NCBI GenBank assembly: GCA_030432155.1
Contig: JAUIHQ010000003.1
Location: forward strand, 1 to 50,110
DNA from: a bacterium
GTDB taxonomy: Bacteria; Verrucomicrobiota; Kiritimatiellia; CAIVKH01
Direction of reading: 5' to 3'
DNA length: 50,110 nt
The number at the start of each line of letters is the position of its first letter. The stretch's first letter is position 1. The position numbers were made by a program, and so were the translations under genes. The notes under the pieces are model-generated. The model did no database searches. It worked only from the letters and a program-made list of their open reading frames with translations, and was not told the origin of the DNA. This document shows positions 39,853-49,307 of the stretch, in pieces.

Positions 39853-40718
39853 TGCCCGGCGACCTGACGCATCCCTCCCGGGTGCGGGAGATTCTGTCCC
39901 GTTGGGGCCTGCAACCCAACCGGACCCTCGGCCAGAACTTTCTTATCGATACCAACATTCGGGACATCATCATCGATGCCGCCGGTATTCGCGAAGAGGA
40001 TTGCGTGCTGGAAATCGGGCCGGGGCTCGGTGCACTGACCGAAGCGATGATCGGCCTGTGCCGGCAGGTCGTCGCGGTTGAGAAAGATCACGGCCTGTAC
40101 CGCCATCTCACCGAGATCTTCTCCGGCAGCCTCAACCTGAATCTTATCGAGGGCGACGCTCTCGGCCTGGGCATCGATACCCTGCTCCGGGATCATGACA
40201 TCTCCGTCCTTGTCTCCAATCTCCCCTATTCGGTCGGGAGCCGCATCCTCGTGGATGCCGCACTGAGCCCCCGCCGTCCCCGGTCCATCACGGTCACCGT
40301 CCAGCGGGAAGTGGCCGACCGGATGGCCGCACCCTGCGGGAGCGCCGACTACGGCATCCTCGGAATCTTCCTCCAGCTCGACTACGAGGTACACGTGCGC
40401 AAGCACATCAGCCGGACCTGCTTTTTCCCTCCCCCCGCCGTCCGGTCGTCCGTCGTCACCCTGACCCGGCGGACGGAACGGCTCCACCCTCTGCATGATG
40501 AGCACCTGTTCCGGAACCTGGTGCGATTTGCCTTCGAGCACCGGCGCAAACAGCTCATCGCGATTCTCAAGCGATGGCCGGCGGCAAGCTCAACCCCCGA
40601 GGCCATCCCCGCCATGCTTCCATCCGCGGGACTGGCACCCGACATCCGGCCCGAACGGGTATCCGTCACCGAATGGATCCGGCTGGCCAATGCCGCCGCT
40701 GAGGCCCGGGACCGGTAG
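39852..40718 (+). CDS. rsmA: 16S rRNA dimethyladenosine transferase
   Basis: 288 residues. The N-terminal signature PNRTLGQNFLID is diagnostic. SAM motif I is VLEIGPGLGALTEAM, motif II acidic VVAVEKD, and the catalytic motif IV is SNLPYSVGSRI. The C-terminal domain has CFFPPPAVRSSVVTL and the FEHRRKQL motif. It dimethylates two adjacent adenosines in helix 45 of 16S rRNA (ksgA). TAATG overlap with pdxA gives the order surA-pdxA-rsmA, as in enterobacteria. Confidence 0.96.
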   Translation: MPGDLTHPSRVREILSRWGLQPNRTLGQNFLIDTNIRDIIIDAAGIREEDCVLEIGPGLGALTEAMIGLCRQVVAVEKDHGLYRHLTEIFSGSLNLNLIEGDALGLGIDTLLRDHDISVLVSNLPYSVGSRILVDAALSPRRPRSITVTVQREVADRMAAPCGSADYGILGIFLQLDYEVHVRKHISRTCFFPPPAVRSSVVTLTRRTERLHPLHDEHLFRNLVRFAFEHRRKQLIAILKRWPAASSTPEAIPAMLPSAGLAPDIRPERVSVTEWIRLANAAAEARDR

Positions 40719-40747
40719 CCGGTCTCGTTACCATACCCACATATAGT

Positions 40748-40776
40748 TTTACATAAACCAGTCTTGGGTTTATGAT
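40748..40776 (+). promoter_or_regulatory. Strong candidate promoter of the 1359-residue secreted protein
   Basis: TTTACA (40748-40753; 5 of 6 consensus), a 17-bp spacer and TATGAT (40771-40776; 5 of 6), ending six bases before the ATG at 40783. There is no Shine-Dalgarno sequence. A perfect inverted repeat CATAAACC (40752-40759)/GGTTTATG (40767-40774) spans the region between the boxes and could be an operator. Confidence 0.6.
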
Positions 40777-40782
40777 CCCGCC

Positions 40783-43700
40783 ATGAACCACCGGATTCTG
40801 GCGCCGCTATTCGTTGTTTTCGCGATGACGGGATGGGTTCCGCCCGTTTCAGGACGGGAAATCCTGATGGTAACCGCGGCGCCGGAAACGGCATCAACAT
40901 CCCTCCTTGTCCGTATCGAGGGAACCGTTACCGACAATGAGCCGTTCGCATTGTACCGGCGGCCGGAAGGCACCATCGCCACCAACGTCACCACCGGGGG
41001 CGATGCGGGCTGGATGCTCATTGCAACCAACCTTGTACCTTCCGGAACCGCCGCCGTTCATCATGACACGAATATTATTCAAGGCGTGCTCTATGAATAC
41101 CGGGCGGAAAAGCCGGCCGTTCTTTCGAGCGAAGGTTTCGGGGTCGGCGGCCTCTCCCTCCCCGCTCCGACGTCACGCGGCGGCATGCTGCTGGTTGTGG
41201 AAGAAGGACTGACGAACGCCCTCCGGCATGAGTTGAATCAATTGGTGTCCGATCTTGTCGGTGACGGCTGGATGGTGGATGTCGCGGCAGTACCCCGGCA
41301 CAACGAAACGCCGGCCGATGCAGCCGAACGGCGCGCTCTTCTCAACAGTGTTCGCAACGCGATTTCCAATGCCTACACCGCGTCAGGCGGCAGCCTTCGT
41401 TCCGTATACCTGATCGGCAGGGTTCCCGTTCCCTACAGCCTCGCCGTCCAGGAGCCGGCGTACGCAGCCAGCCTTCCTCCCTGGCCGCCGGACGGACATC
41501 AGGAACACGCGGGCTGCTGGCCGGCCGACCAGTATTACGCGGACCTGTTCCAGGACTTTACCAATCTGAATTACCAATGGACGGACTCGACAAGAGCCTG
41601 GACCAACCAGGGAATTCCGCGGTGTTCGACGGTTCCCGGCGATGGCAAATTCGACAACTATCGGGCGGCTACCCGGCTGGACCTGCAACTCGGTCGCGTC
41701 GACTTTTCGAACCTTCCCGGATCACCGCTGCCCGAAACCGAGCGGGTGCGGCAGTACCTGGACAAGGTTCACCGCTACCGGATGGGCCAGATACCCATGA
41801 CGCGCAGCGCCGCGGTCAGTTCGCCCTATGCCTCGGTCCGCCTGACCTTCCCCTCCTGGTTTGGAACGAATGCCTATACCCTTTCCACGAACCTGCTGGA
41901 TGACATCACCGGGACCAACGGGCTCTACGGAGTGTTCGCCAACGGCGCCGGAAGTTTCACGTCCGTCGGCACGCACTACACCAGTTGGGACCTGATGAAC
42001 AGTCGGCCCAGGATATTCCTGCACATGGCGCACGGGAGCTACTTCGGTGACTGGGACTCGGAAAACAACCTGCTTCGGGCGGCCCTCGCCGGACCGGAAG
42101 GCGCCCTGGTTTCGCTCGACGCGATGGACTTCTCATATGCCAGCCCTTCCAATCCGCATTACCATGTCGCCCCGGACTGGTCGCTCTGCCACATGGCGCT
42201 TGGCGAAACGGTGGGCTACGGCGTTCGACACTCACTGAACCGGACGTTTCAGGCAACGTGGATCTATACGGCTCGCCCCAGTGCGCACTTTGCTCTCCTC
42301 GGGGATCCCTCCCTCCGCCTGTTTCCGGTTCAGCCGGTTCCGTCCTGCCGAACACGGATCAACGGAAACGATGTCATCCTGACGTGGGAACCATCACCCG
42401 ACCCGCAGGTAACCGGCTACCATATCTACGCATCCACCAACGGCCTGCAGGGATCTTATACCAAGCTCCATTCCGGCCGGATCACGACAACCTCCCTGAC
42501 CCATGCCGGGGCGATGCCCGCGACCGTCCACTACCAGGTACGGGCGGTGCGGGATGAACAAACCGGCGCCGGCACGTACGAGAATACCGCGTTGGCAGCC
42601 TTTGCCATCGAGTCCGACAGTGAACGCCCCTACATATCGATCCTTCCCGTGCAACTTCTCGCCGCCGAGGACGGCAGCGAAACCGGATGTGTCGTCATCA
42701 CCAGATCCGGCAATGCGTCGGCCGGATTGACCGTTTATCTGACCGTGAGCGGATCCGCGGATGCGTCGGATTACACCGCCGGCACGACCGATTCCATCCT
42801 GATTCCGCCGGGAACGAATGCAGCGACTCTATCCGTCACCGGCCAGGCCGATGATGTACTGGAAGGTACGGAAACTCTTACATTCGAACTCGCACCGGAT
42901 CCTGCGTATCAAGCAGGCATTTCCACACGTCAAACCATCTACATCGCTGATCATGACACCATGCCGACCGCTCCCGGCGGCATGTCCGCGGTCGAGATCA
43001 ACACCAACGCCGTCCTGACCTGGCAGGACCTGGCGACAAATGAAACACGATACGTTATTGAGCGCCGGCTGCAGACCGGGGGAACGGAGACTGTGCTGGA
43101 CAATGAAAACGCCGACCTGGTGACCGCTTTCGCGCAATCCGGCACATGGGAGGACCTCGGCTTCGAGAACGCATATGACGGAACCTGCCTGGGTATCAAG
43201 AAAGTCGATGGAGACTCTCATGTCGACTATGCCGTCGGCCGGGCCGTCACCGGCCTCCAGGACCTGGCATGGTGGCACCCCTCGGGCAGCGTTGATGGAA
43301 TTCTGACCGATTCGCAACACCTTTACATCCACCATGCGGGCGGAAGCAATGACGTCGTCATCAACATGCAGGTGAACGGCGCATCCTGGAAACCGCTCGG
43401 GCGCTATGATCTGAACACGGGCAGTTTTGTCCGGGTAGAGGGCGTCACGACATCATACCGGTGGACCATTGCCGATGCCTTGCGGATCGAACGGCCGTTT
43501 CTTCCCATCGCCGAGATACCGCCGGACACAACCAACTGGACCGACACATCCGTTCTGCCCGGCTACTCGTATCAGTACCGTGTGCGGGCCGGGTTGGCCA
43601 ACACGTCATCCCTACCGTCCGAAGCCGTCACGGTTGTCATCACCGGCGGAGGTACCAATGCGGTTCCGGTTGCCGACGCCGGAACCGTTGCCTCCGTCAC

Positions 43701-44862
43701 CGCGGACCGCCCGCTGGAGCTGAACGGAAACGCGCAGGATCCGGATGACAGTCCATTACCCCTGTCGACGACCTGGTTCTTGGTCTCGGGGCCCGGGAGC
43801 ATGACGTTCGACAACCCGGCAGCCCTGAACACCATTGCCATGGTTTCCACCAACGGGACCTATGTGATCGGCCTCTCGGCGAGCGACGGCATCAGCTCAG
43901 TCACCGATACGGTATCGGTCCTGATCCTGCCTGCCCCGATTCCCGGCCGGGGGGCATCCAACGGCACACCCTTCGAGGTGGATGCCTTCACCATCGGGCT
44001 CTGGCATCTTGACGGCTCGACAGAAGATTCCACCACCAACGGACTCGATCTATTCCTGGTGAACGGAGCAACACTTTCAAGTGGCGGGCAGGCTACGGCG
44101 TGGATGGCGGCTCCCGCCGGCGCCGCGCTCAGGGTCGATAACTTTCCCCAGGCCGTCACGGGCTCTGTTCCCGATGTGCTCACATTCGGCTCCGGCCCCG
44201 GAAGGGCGTTGAGCCTTGAGGCATGGATGTATGTGGAGGCCTGGGGATCGAACAGCGTCTCATTCACCATGTTCGGTATGGAGCAGAATTGGGATACCCA
44301 CATCAACCTTGAACAGGGCTCGTGGAGCCGTCCGGAAGGATGGATTTCGGGAAACCGGGATGTTGCCCTGGCCGATGAGGAAATCGTGGGATCGTACTGG
44401 TCGACCAACACCTGGCATCATTTCATGTTCACGTTTGACGGCACCAATACATTCACCGCCAGTCTCGACGGCGTTCGCATCGGTACATCACTGGTCAGCG
44501 AACCGAACTGGGGTCGGGGCAATCATCTCAGCCTCCAGTTCGGCAACCTTGTCGGATACATCGACGAAATCCGGCTCAGCAGCACGGTTCGTGTCTTTGA
44601 GCTGCCGGCATCCGAGACTCTTCCCGTGGATCCGCCGGTCTTTGACGGCAATACATCCGGTCTCAGCGGCGGCATGATCCGATTGGGCGCAATCACAGCG
44701 ACAGGAATCCTCTATGCGGTCGACAACCGGACAAATTTGCTGAATGGAGAGTGGACGGAAGTCACCAACGGTATCACCGGCAACGGTGCGCCCCTGGAGA
44801 TCGACATTCTTCCCGTCATGAATCAAGGCATGTATCGCATGCGGGTATGGCCGGAGCCCTGA
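40783..44862 (+). CDS. Large secreted multidomain protein with gingipain-like (C25) fold
   Basis: 1359 residues with a signal peptide (cleavage near VSG, residue 24). About 130-515 resembles a peptidase C25/gingipain scaffold: VYLIGRVPVPYS, a His-Gly motif in FLHMAHGSYFGDWDSENN, and FALLGDPSLRLFP at its end. The expected catalytic Cys after the His strand seems to be missing (ALVSLDAMDFS). Then follow fibronectin III (~520-600), Calx-beta (~608-700), FnIII plus a golvesin/Xly-like domain (~760-885), a PKD/REJ-like Ig domain (~945-1035), a LamG/concanavalin-like domain (~1060-1235) and the shared C-terminal module ending MYRMRVWPEP. It is probably a surface or matrix protein binding carbohydrate; protease activity is doubtful. 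Confidence 0.85.
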   Translation: MNHRILAPLFVVFAMTGWVPPVSGREILMVTAAPETASTSLLVRIEGTVTDNEPFALYRRPEGTIATNVTTGGDAGWMLIATNLVPSGTAAVHHDTNIIQGVLYEYRAEKPAVLSSEGFGVGGLSLPAPTSRGGMLLVVEEGLTNALRHELNQLVSDLVGDGWMVDVAAVPRHNETPADAAERRALLNSVRNAISNAYTASGGSLRSVYLIGRVPVPYSLAVQEPAYAASLPPWPPDGHQEHAGCWPADQYYADLFQDFTNLNYQWTDSTRAWTNQGIPRCSTVPGDGKFDNYRAATRLDLQLGRVDFSNLPGSPLPETERVRQYLDKVHRYRMGQIPMTRSAAVSSPYASVRLTFPSWFGTNAYTLSTNLLDDITGTNGLYGVFANGAGSFTSVGTHYTSWDLMNSRPRIFLHMAHGSYFGDWDSENNLLRAALAGPEGALVSLDAMDFSYASPSNPHYHVAPDWSLCHMALGETVGYGVRHSLNRTFQATWIYTARPSAHFALLGDPSLRLFPVQPVPSCRTRINGNDVILTWEPSPDPQVTGYHIYASTNGLQGSYTKLHSGRITTTSLTHAGAMPATVHYQVRAVRDEQTGAGTYENTALAAFAIESDSERPYISILPVQLLAAEDGSETGCVVITRSGNASAGLTVYLTVSGSADASDYTAGTTDSILIPPGTNAATLSVTGQADDVLEGTETLTFELAPDPAYQAGISTRQTIYIADHDTMPTAPGGMSAVEINTNAVLTWQDLATNETRYVIERRLQTGGTETVLDNENADLVTAFAQSGTWEDLGFENAYDGTCLGIKKVDGDSHVDYAVGRAVTGLQDLAWWHPSGSVDGILTDSQHLYIHHAGGSNDVVINMQVNGASWKPLGRYDLNTGSFVRVEGVTTSYRWTIADALRIERPFLPIAEIPPDTTNWTDTSVLPGYSYQYRVRAGLANTSSLPSEAVTVVITGGGTNAVPVADAGTVASVTADRPLELNGNAQDPDDSPLPLSTTWFLVSGPGSMTFDNPAALNTIAMVSTNGTYVIGLSASDGISSVTDTVSVLILPAPIPGRGASNGTPFEVDAFTIGLWHLDGSTEDSTTNGLDLFLVNGATLSSGGQATAWMAAPAGAALRVDNFPQAVTGSVPDVLTFGSGPGRALSLEAWMYVEAWGSNSVSFTMFGMEQNWDTHINLEQGSWSRPEGWISGNRDVALADEEIVGSYWSTNTWHHFMFTFDGTNTFTASLDGVRIGTSLVSEPNWGRGNHLSLQFGNLVGYIDEIRLSSTVRVFELPASETLPVDPPVFDGNTSGLSGGMIRLGAITATGILYAVDNRTNLLNGEWTEVTNGITGNGAPLEIDILPVMNQGMYRMRVWPEP

Positions 44863-44920
44863 ATCGCCCACGCCTACCTTAACGAATCTTCATACACAGT
44901 AACCTGCTGACCTCGAAACA

Positions 44921-44941
44921 GTTGCGACAACCACCCGCAAC
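44921..44941 (+). terminator. Small hairpin after the 1359-residue protein
   Basis: GTTGCG (44921-44926) and CGCAAC (44936-44941) form a 6-bp stem with a 9-base loop, 58 bp after the stop. No T-run follows, so termination would have to be Rho-type or the hairpin may be incidental. Confidence 0.2.
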
Positions 44942-45030
44942 GTGGAGGCATCAACCCTTTCCCGGCCAGATATCTAAGCCTATGTTCCTCAGCAAACCAG
45001 GCCCCTCGCTCAATCATACCGCCGATTCTC

Positions 45031-46806
45031 ATGAACCAATCGATTCGATACCTATTGCTTTTCCTCTTCCCGACCCTTGTCGTTCGACCCGCATTAGCGG
45101 CCGTCCCGTCGGAATATGAACTGACCGATATCACCGGATGGTCGGAGGCTCAACTGGCCACCCTCCCGTATTTCAAAAAGTTTGTGCCGGTGGATCCGGT
45201 CGGCGCCGGGACCGACTTTATCCCCGCCGCCCACAACGGGCAGGGCTTGACCGGAGGCAACCGGACATCCGGCACCACCTGGGTCCAGGGATCGGGCGCC
45301 TATGTGGCCGACGGAACACAATCGAATGTCTCGGCATGGCTGCGGTCGGGCTACTGGTTTTCCTATTCCTGGTCCTACACCTATTTTGACGGGACGGATT
45401 ATCACTTTCAGAATGGCTTCGTCACCCACAGCCCCTTCAAGGATCTCAATACGCTGGGCGATATGGTCGGCTACGCGACCGTGCCCGGTTCCGGCAGTTC
45501 TTCCGCCGGATACGCGGATCACGCGTGGATTCTTGATCCGGAAACCGGAGAGAAGACGGACATCACACCGGACGCAACACGTGCGGTTCCGAACGGCATC
45601 AATGACCATGGCGATATCACCGGCTACTGGTCGAACTCCAACGGATATCATGCCTTCCGCCGCACTGCCGATGGTGTCTTCACGGATTTCACGGTGACCA
45701 ACGGCGTCGTCACCCCCGGCGTCATCAACAATCACGGACATATCGCGGGCATGGTTACCATCTACTCCACCCCGCGACTCTACTATCCGTTCTTCAGCGA
45801 GGCCGGAACCGAAATGACCGCCCTCCCCCTGCCGTCCCAGGGATCGCCGGATACGGCATCCATTGCCGACATCAACTTTCACGACATCCTCGTCGGTGAG
45901 GCCTACCGGTCCGATTCCGCACCCCGGGTCACCAGCGCGGCCCGATGGGTGCGGGTTGACGGCTCCTGGCAGGCGGAGGACCTCAACGAGCTGCTTGCCG
46001 ACAACCTCGACTTCATCCTTGACCGGTGTATTGCGATCAATGACGCCGGATACATACTGGCGACCGGCCATCTCGACGGAGGGCCTGACAATACCTATAA
46101 CACCCATCGCCTTCTGCTGACGCCGGATGTACTCGCCAAGCCTGCAGTCACCACGCTGGCCGCCGTCGATACGACATCCACCTCGGCCGTGCTCCGGGCC
46201 GTCATCAATGCCGCCGGTCTTCCTGCGGGCTGGCACTTCGAGTATGGAACCTCCACCCTCTTTACCGCCGCATCCTCGACGACCGCGGCCACCGGTACAT
46301 GCCCGGTGGTGGCCGGTGTCACCCTGACCGGCTTGACACCGGATACCACCTACCATCTCCGTGCGGTGGCAACGAACAGCGAAGGGACGGTCATGGGCTC
46401 GAACCTTTCGTTCCGAACATCGTGGAACTGGCCCGCATGGGCGGCGGCACACCCCGGAATCTCGGCTCCCGACGATGACATGAACACCAACGGCGCTCCT
46501 GACCTTCTCGATTACGCCACCGGCAATACCCCGCACCCCGTGATGACCATCGTGAGCAACCGCATGACCTATACATTTTTCCAGGCCATCAACGCCGATG
46601 GTGTGCAGCTCGCAGTAGATATCAGCCCGGACATGGTTACATGGTACGAAAGGGCCGCCTTTTCTTCAGGTTCCTCATCCGTCACCCAGACCAACGGCAT
46701 CGAGGTTGTCACCGCGGATCCTTCCGGAAACCAACGGATGATCACCGTGTCCGGCGGATTTACCAACGGTTGTACCCACTACCGGCTGCGCACCATGCTG
46801 AAATAA
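45031..46806 (+). CDS. Secreted HAF-repeat / fibronectin III protein
   Basis: 591 residues with a signal peptide (MNQSIRYLLLFLFPTLVVRPALA). The middle (about 100-365) is a beta structure with HAF-like repeats in which phrases of the type INDHGDITGYW and INNHGHIAGM alternate with AFRRTADGVFTDF. A fibronectin III domain covers about 372-465 (TTYHLRAVATNSEGTV). A short linker with Asp/Asn-rich DDDMNTNGAPDLLDYATG recalls thrombospondin-type or dockerin-like Ca2+ loops and leads into the shared C-terminal module, ending HYRLRTMLK. The function is unknown, probably cell surface or exported. It lies 168 bp after the previous secreted protein gene. Confidence 0.85.
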   Translation: MNQSIRYLLLFLFPTLVVRPALAAVPSEYELTDITGWSEAQLATLPYFKKFVPVDPVGAGTDFIPAAHNGQGLTGGNRTSGTTWVQGSGAYVADGTQSNVSAWLRSGYWFSYSWSYTYFDGTDYHFQNGFVTHSPFKDLNTLGDMVGYATVPGSGSSSAGYADHAWILDPETGEKTDITPDATRAVPNGINDHGDITGYWSNSNGYHAFRRTADGVFTDFTVTNGVVTPGVINNHGHIAGMVTIYSTPRLYYPFFSEAGTEMTALPLPSQGSPDTASIADINFHDILVGEAYRSDSAPRVTSAARWVRVDGSWQAEDLNELLADNLDFILDRCIAINDAGYILATGHLDGGPDNTYNTHRLLLTPDVLAKPAVTTLAAVDTTSTSAVLRAVINAAGLPAGWHFEYGTSTLFTAASSTTAATGTCPVVAGVTLTGLTPDTTYHLRAVATNSEGTVMGSNLSFRTSWNWPAWAAAHPGISAPDDDMNTNGAPDLLDYATGNTPHPVMTIVSNRMTYTFFQAINADGVQLAVDISPDMVTWYERAAFSSGSSSVTQTNGIEVVTADPSGNQRMITVSGGFTNGCTHYRLRTMLK

Positions 46807-46827
46807 AGGCCTGGGTCTTTCAGGCTT
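46807..46827 (+). terminator. Weak hairpin directly after the HAF-repeat gene
   Basis: AGGCCTG (46807-46813) and CAGGCTT (46821-46827) pair with one G-U. The stem follows the TAA immediately and precedes a moderately T-rich stretch. Weak evidence for termination before cydA. Confidence 0.3.
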
Positions 46828-46983
46828 CCAACACGCATTGCTTTTCCCCGGCATTCATCTATCCTTGCTGCGGATCGGGTTGCGGCCGGAAGGTTGAAGC
46901 GAGGAGCATAGACGTATCCAAACATGGGATCCCGCCCGGTCCGGACGATGAATCGAAACGTGACCGCATGGGAGACATGTTGA

Positions 46984-48285
46984 ATGGATCATTTACTACT
47001 GGCCCGCAGCCAGATGGCCTTTGCCCTCGGGTTCCACATCATCTTCGCGTCGATCTCGATGGTGATGCCGTTCCTGATGTTTCTTGCCTACCGCGCCTAC
47101 CTGAAAACCCGCGATGATGCGGACCTGCGCCTGACCCGGGCCTGGATGAAAGGCAGCGCGATCCTGTTCGCAACCGGTGCGGTCAGCGGTACGGCCCTGA
47201 GCTTTCAGCTCGGCCTGCTGTGGCCGACCTTCATGGAGCATGCAGGCCCGATCTTCGGCATGCCGTTCTCGCTGGAAGGCGCGGCGTTTTTTCTCGAAGC
47301 CATCTTTCTCGGCCTCTTCCTGTATGGGTGGGGCCGCATTCCCGAGAAGCTTCACCTGTTTTTCGCCCTGATGGTCGGCGTGTGCGGCCTTGCCTCCGGC
47401 ATCCTCGTGATCGCGGCCAACGGCTGGATGAATGCCCCGGCCGGCTTCGACTGGGTGAACGGCCGCGCGGAAAACATCGATCCGTGGGCGGCGATGTTCA
47501 ACCGGGCCTGGCCGCTCCAGGCCCTTCACATGCTGATCGCGGCCTTCCAGGCGACCAGCATCGCCGCCATCGGACTGCATGCCGTCGGCCTGATGCTGAA
47601 ACCCGGCGCGGTATTTCACCGACGGGCCACGCAGTTCCTTGTCCCGTGCTTTGTCATCAGCTCGCTCGTCCAACCGCTGGTCGGCGACCTCAGCGCCAAA
47701 TCAGTCGCAGAACGGCAACCGGAAAAGCTGGCGGCCATGGAGGCCCACTTTCACACCGAATCACGCGCCCCCCTCCTGATCGGCGGGTGGCCGGACGAGG
47801 AAACCGAGACCGTTTCGTGGGGAATCAGGATTCCCGGCGGATTGAGCTTTCTCGCATTCGGCGATGTATCTGCCGAGGTCAAGGGCCTCGATGCGTTCCC
47901 CGAAGACGAACGCCCGCCGGTCGCCATCACCCACCTCGGCTTCCAGGTCATGGTCGGATTGGGCATGCTGATGGTGGTCATCGCCCTCGTATACCTGTAT
48001 GCCGGATGGAAGAAGATCGATCTGTTTCGCAGGCGATGGTGGCTCAAGCTCATGGTCGCCATGATACCCGCAGGATTCATTGCCCTGGAAGCGGGGTGGA
48101 TTGTCACCGAGGTGGGACGGCAGCCATGGATCATCTACCGGGTCATGAAAACCGCGGATTCGGTGACCCCGGTGACCGGTCTCGAATGGAGCTTCCTGAT
48201 CATCGTGATCCTGTATCTGACCCTGGGTGCGATATCGCTGTTTCTGCTCTGGCGGATGATGAAGCTCGAAACGGAGAGGGCCTGA
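46984..48285 (+). CDS. cydA: Cytochrome bd-type quinol oxidase subunit I
   Basis: 433 residues, about nine helices. Typical text: LLARSQMAFALGFHIIFASI with the b595/d-site His18, LQALHMLIAAFQATS with the b558 His, GFDWVNGRAENIDPW, and VGRQPWIIYRVMKT. The region between helices 5 and 6 is short, so it has the short Q-loop (CioA-like) form and not the long E. coli form. It oxidises quinol and reduces O2 to water at high affinity, protecting oxygen-sensitive enzymes. GGGAGA ribosome-binding site. cydB follows after one base. Confidence 0.95.
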   Translation: MDHLLLARSQMAFALGFHIIFASISMVMPFLMFLAYRAYLKTRDDADLRLTRAWMKGSAILFATGAVSGTALSFQLGLLWPTFMEHAGPIFGMPFSLEGAAFFLEAIFLGLFLYGWGRIPEKLHLFFALMVGVCGLASGILVIAANGWMNAPAGFDWVNGRAENIDPWAAMFNRAWPLQALHMLIAAFQATSIAAIGLHAVGLMLKPGAVFHRRATQFLVPCFVISSLVQPLVGDLSAKSVAERQPEKLAAMEAHFHTESRAPLLIGGWPDEETETVSWGIRIPGGLSFLAFGDVSAEVKGLDAFPEDERPPVAITHLGFQVMVGLGMLMVVIALVYLYAGWKKIDLFRRRWWLKLMVAMIPAGFIALEAGWIVTEVGRQPWIIYRVMKTADSVTPVTGLEWSFLIIVILYLTLGAISLFLLWRMMKLETERA

Positions 48286-48286
48286 C

Positions 48287-49297
48287 ATGGAGATCACCTT
48301 TGCATTCCTGATCGTGGCCCTCGCCGCCTATGTCCTCTTTGGCGGGGCGGATTTCGGCGGGGGACTGCTCGAGGCGTCCCTTCACCGTCACCCGAAGCTT
48401 CAGCACCGGCTTCAAGCCACCATGGGGCCGGTCTGGGAGGCCAACCATGTGTGGCTGATCGCGGTGATCGTGATCCTGTTTGTGGGATTTCCCGTGGTCT
48501 ATGCCCGGTTGCTGACCGCGCTGTTTGTCCCTGTCAGCATCGCCCTTGCCGGCATCATCCTGCGGGGGTCCTTCTTTACCTTCCGCAAGTACGACCCGGA
48601 ACCGGAGAACCGCTCCGCGCTTTACAGCGTGTTGTTTAGAGCCAGTTCCGCCCTTTCCCCGGCCATGTTCGGCTTCGCCGCCGCCGCCATCCTCCAGCCG
48701 TTCCCGGTTGCAACCGGTGATTCTCCCCTCACCTTTTCCGAACTCTATATTCAGCCGTGGCTGACCTGGATGGGCCTGTTCTGCGCGATCTTTGTGAATG
48801 CGCTCTTCGCATACCTCGCCGCGGTCTTTTTCTATGGCGAAGTCAGCCCCGCGGAAGACCGAGCCGTGATTCGGACCCGGATCATCCTGTTTTTCGCCGC
48901 GACCTTCTTTTCCGGCGGCGCGGTGCTGGCATGGGGCATGACTCACGAGCTTGTGAATCTGTCCCGCGCCTTCACCCCGCTTCACCTGCTCATCCATGCC
49001 GCGGCATTTGCCGGCATCATCTGGATGATCGTTGCGATCCGGCGGAACCGCACCTGGCAGATGCGGTTGGCCGCCGGGGTTCAAACCCTGGCCATTCTCG
49101 GCAACTGGCACCATATCCGATATCCGGTGATGCTGGCCTTCGACGACGGCACAATCCTCACGGTCCGGAACAGCGCGGCGCCGGCGGTCACCATCTTCTG
49201 GCTGAACATCGGTCTCGTTGTGGTCCTCGCCCTCGTCCTCCCCCTGCTGGTCTACCTGTACCGGGTATTTCAGGATGCCCCGGATACACAGGCCTGA
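48287..49297 (+). CDS. cydB: Cytochrome bd-type quinol oxidase subunit II
   Basis: 336 residues, about eight helices. The signature FLIVALAAYVLFGGADFGGGLLEA and MGPVWEANHVWLIAVIVILFVGFPVVYARL with the conserved acidic residues of the proton path are present. It completes the CydAB oxidase. GAGAGG precedes the ATG. No cydX or cydDC gene is visible in the window. Confidence 0.95.
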   Translation: MEITFAFLIVALAAYVLFGGADFGGGLLEASLHRHPKLQHRLQATMGPVWEANHVWLIAVIVILFVGFPVVYARLLTALFVPVSIALAGIILRGSFFTFRKYDPEPENRSALYSVLFRASSALSPAMFGFAAAAILQPFPVATGDSPLTFSELYIQPWLTWMGLFCAIFVNALFAYLAAVFFYGEVSPAEDRAVIRTRIILFFAATFFSGGAVLAWGMTHELVNLSRAFTPLHLLIHAAAFAGIIWMIVAIRRNRTWQMRLAAGVQTLAILGNWHHIRYPVMLAFDDGTILTVRNSAAPAVTIFWLNIGLVVVLALVLPLLVYLYRVFQDAPDTQA

Positions 49298-49307
49298 TAC
49301 GGTCGTC

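Noticed and set aside
45094-46536. 480-residue minus-strand ORF opposite the HAF-repeat protein.
   Set aside because: No family features; the plus-strand frame has a signal peptide, HAF repeats and an FnIII domain.
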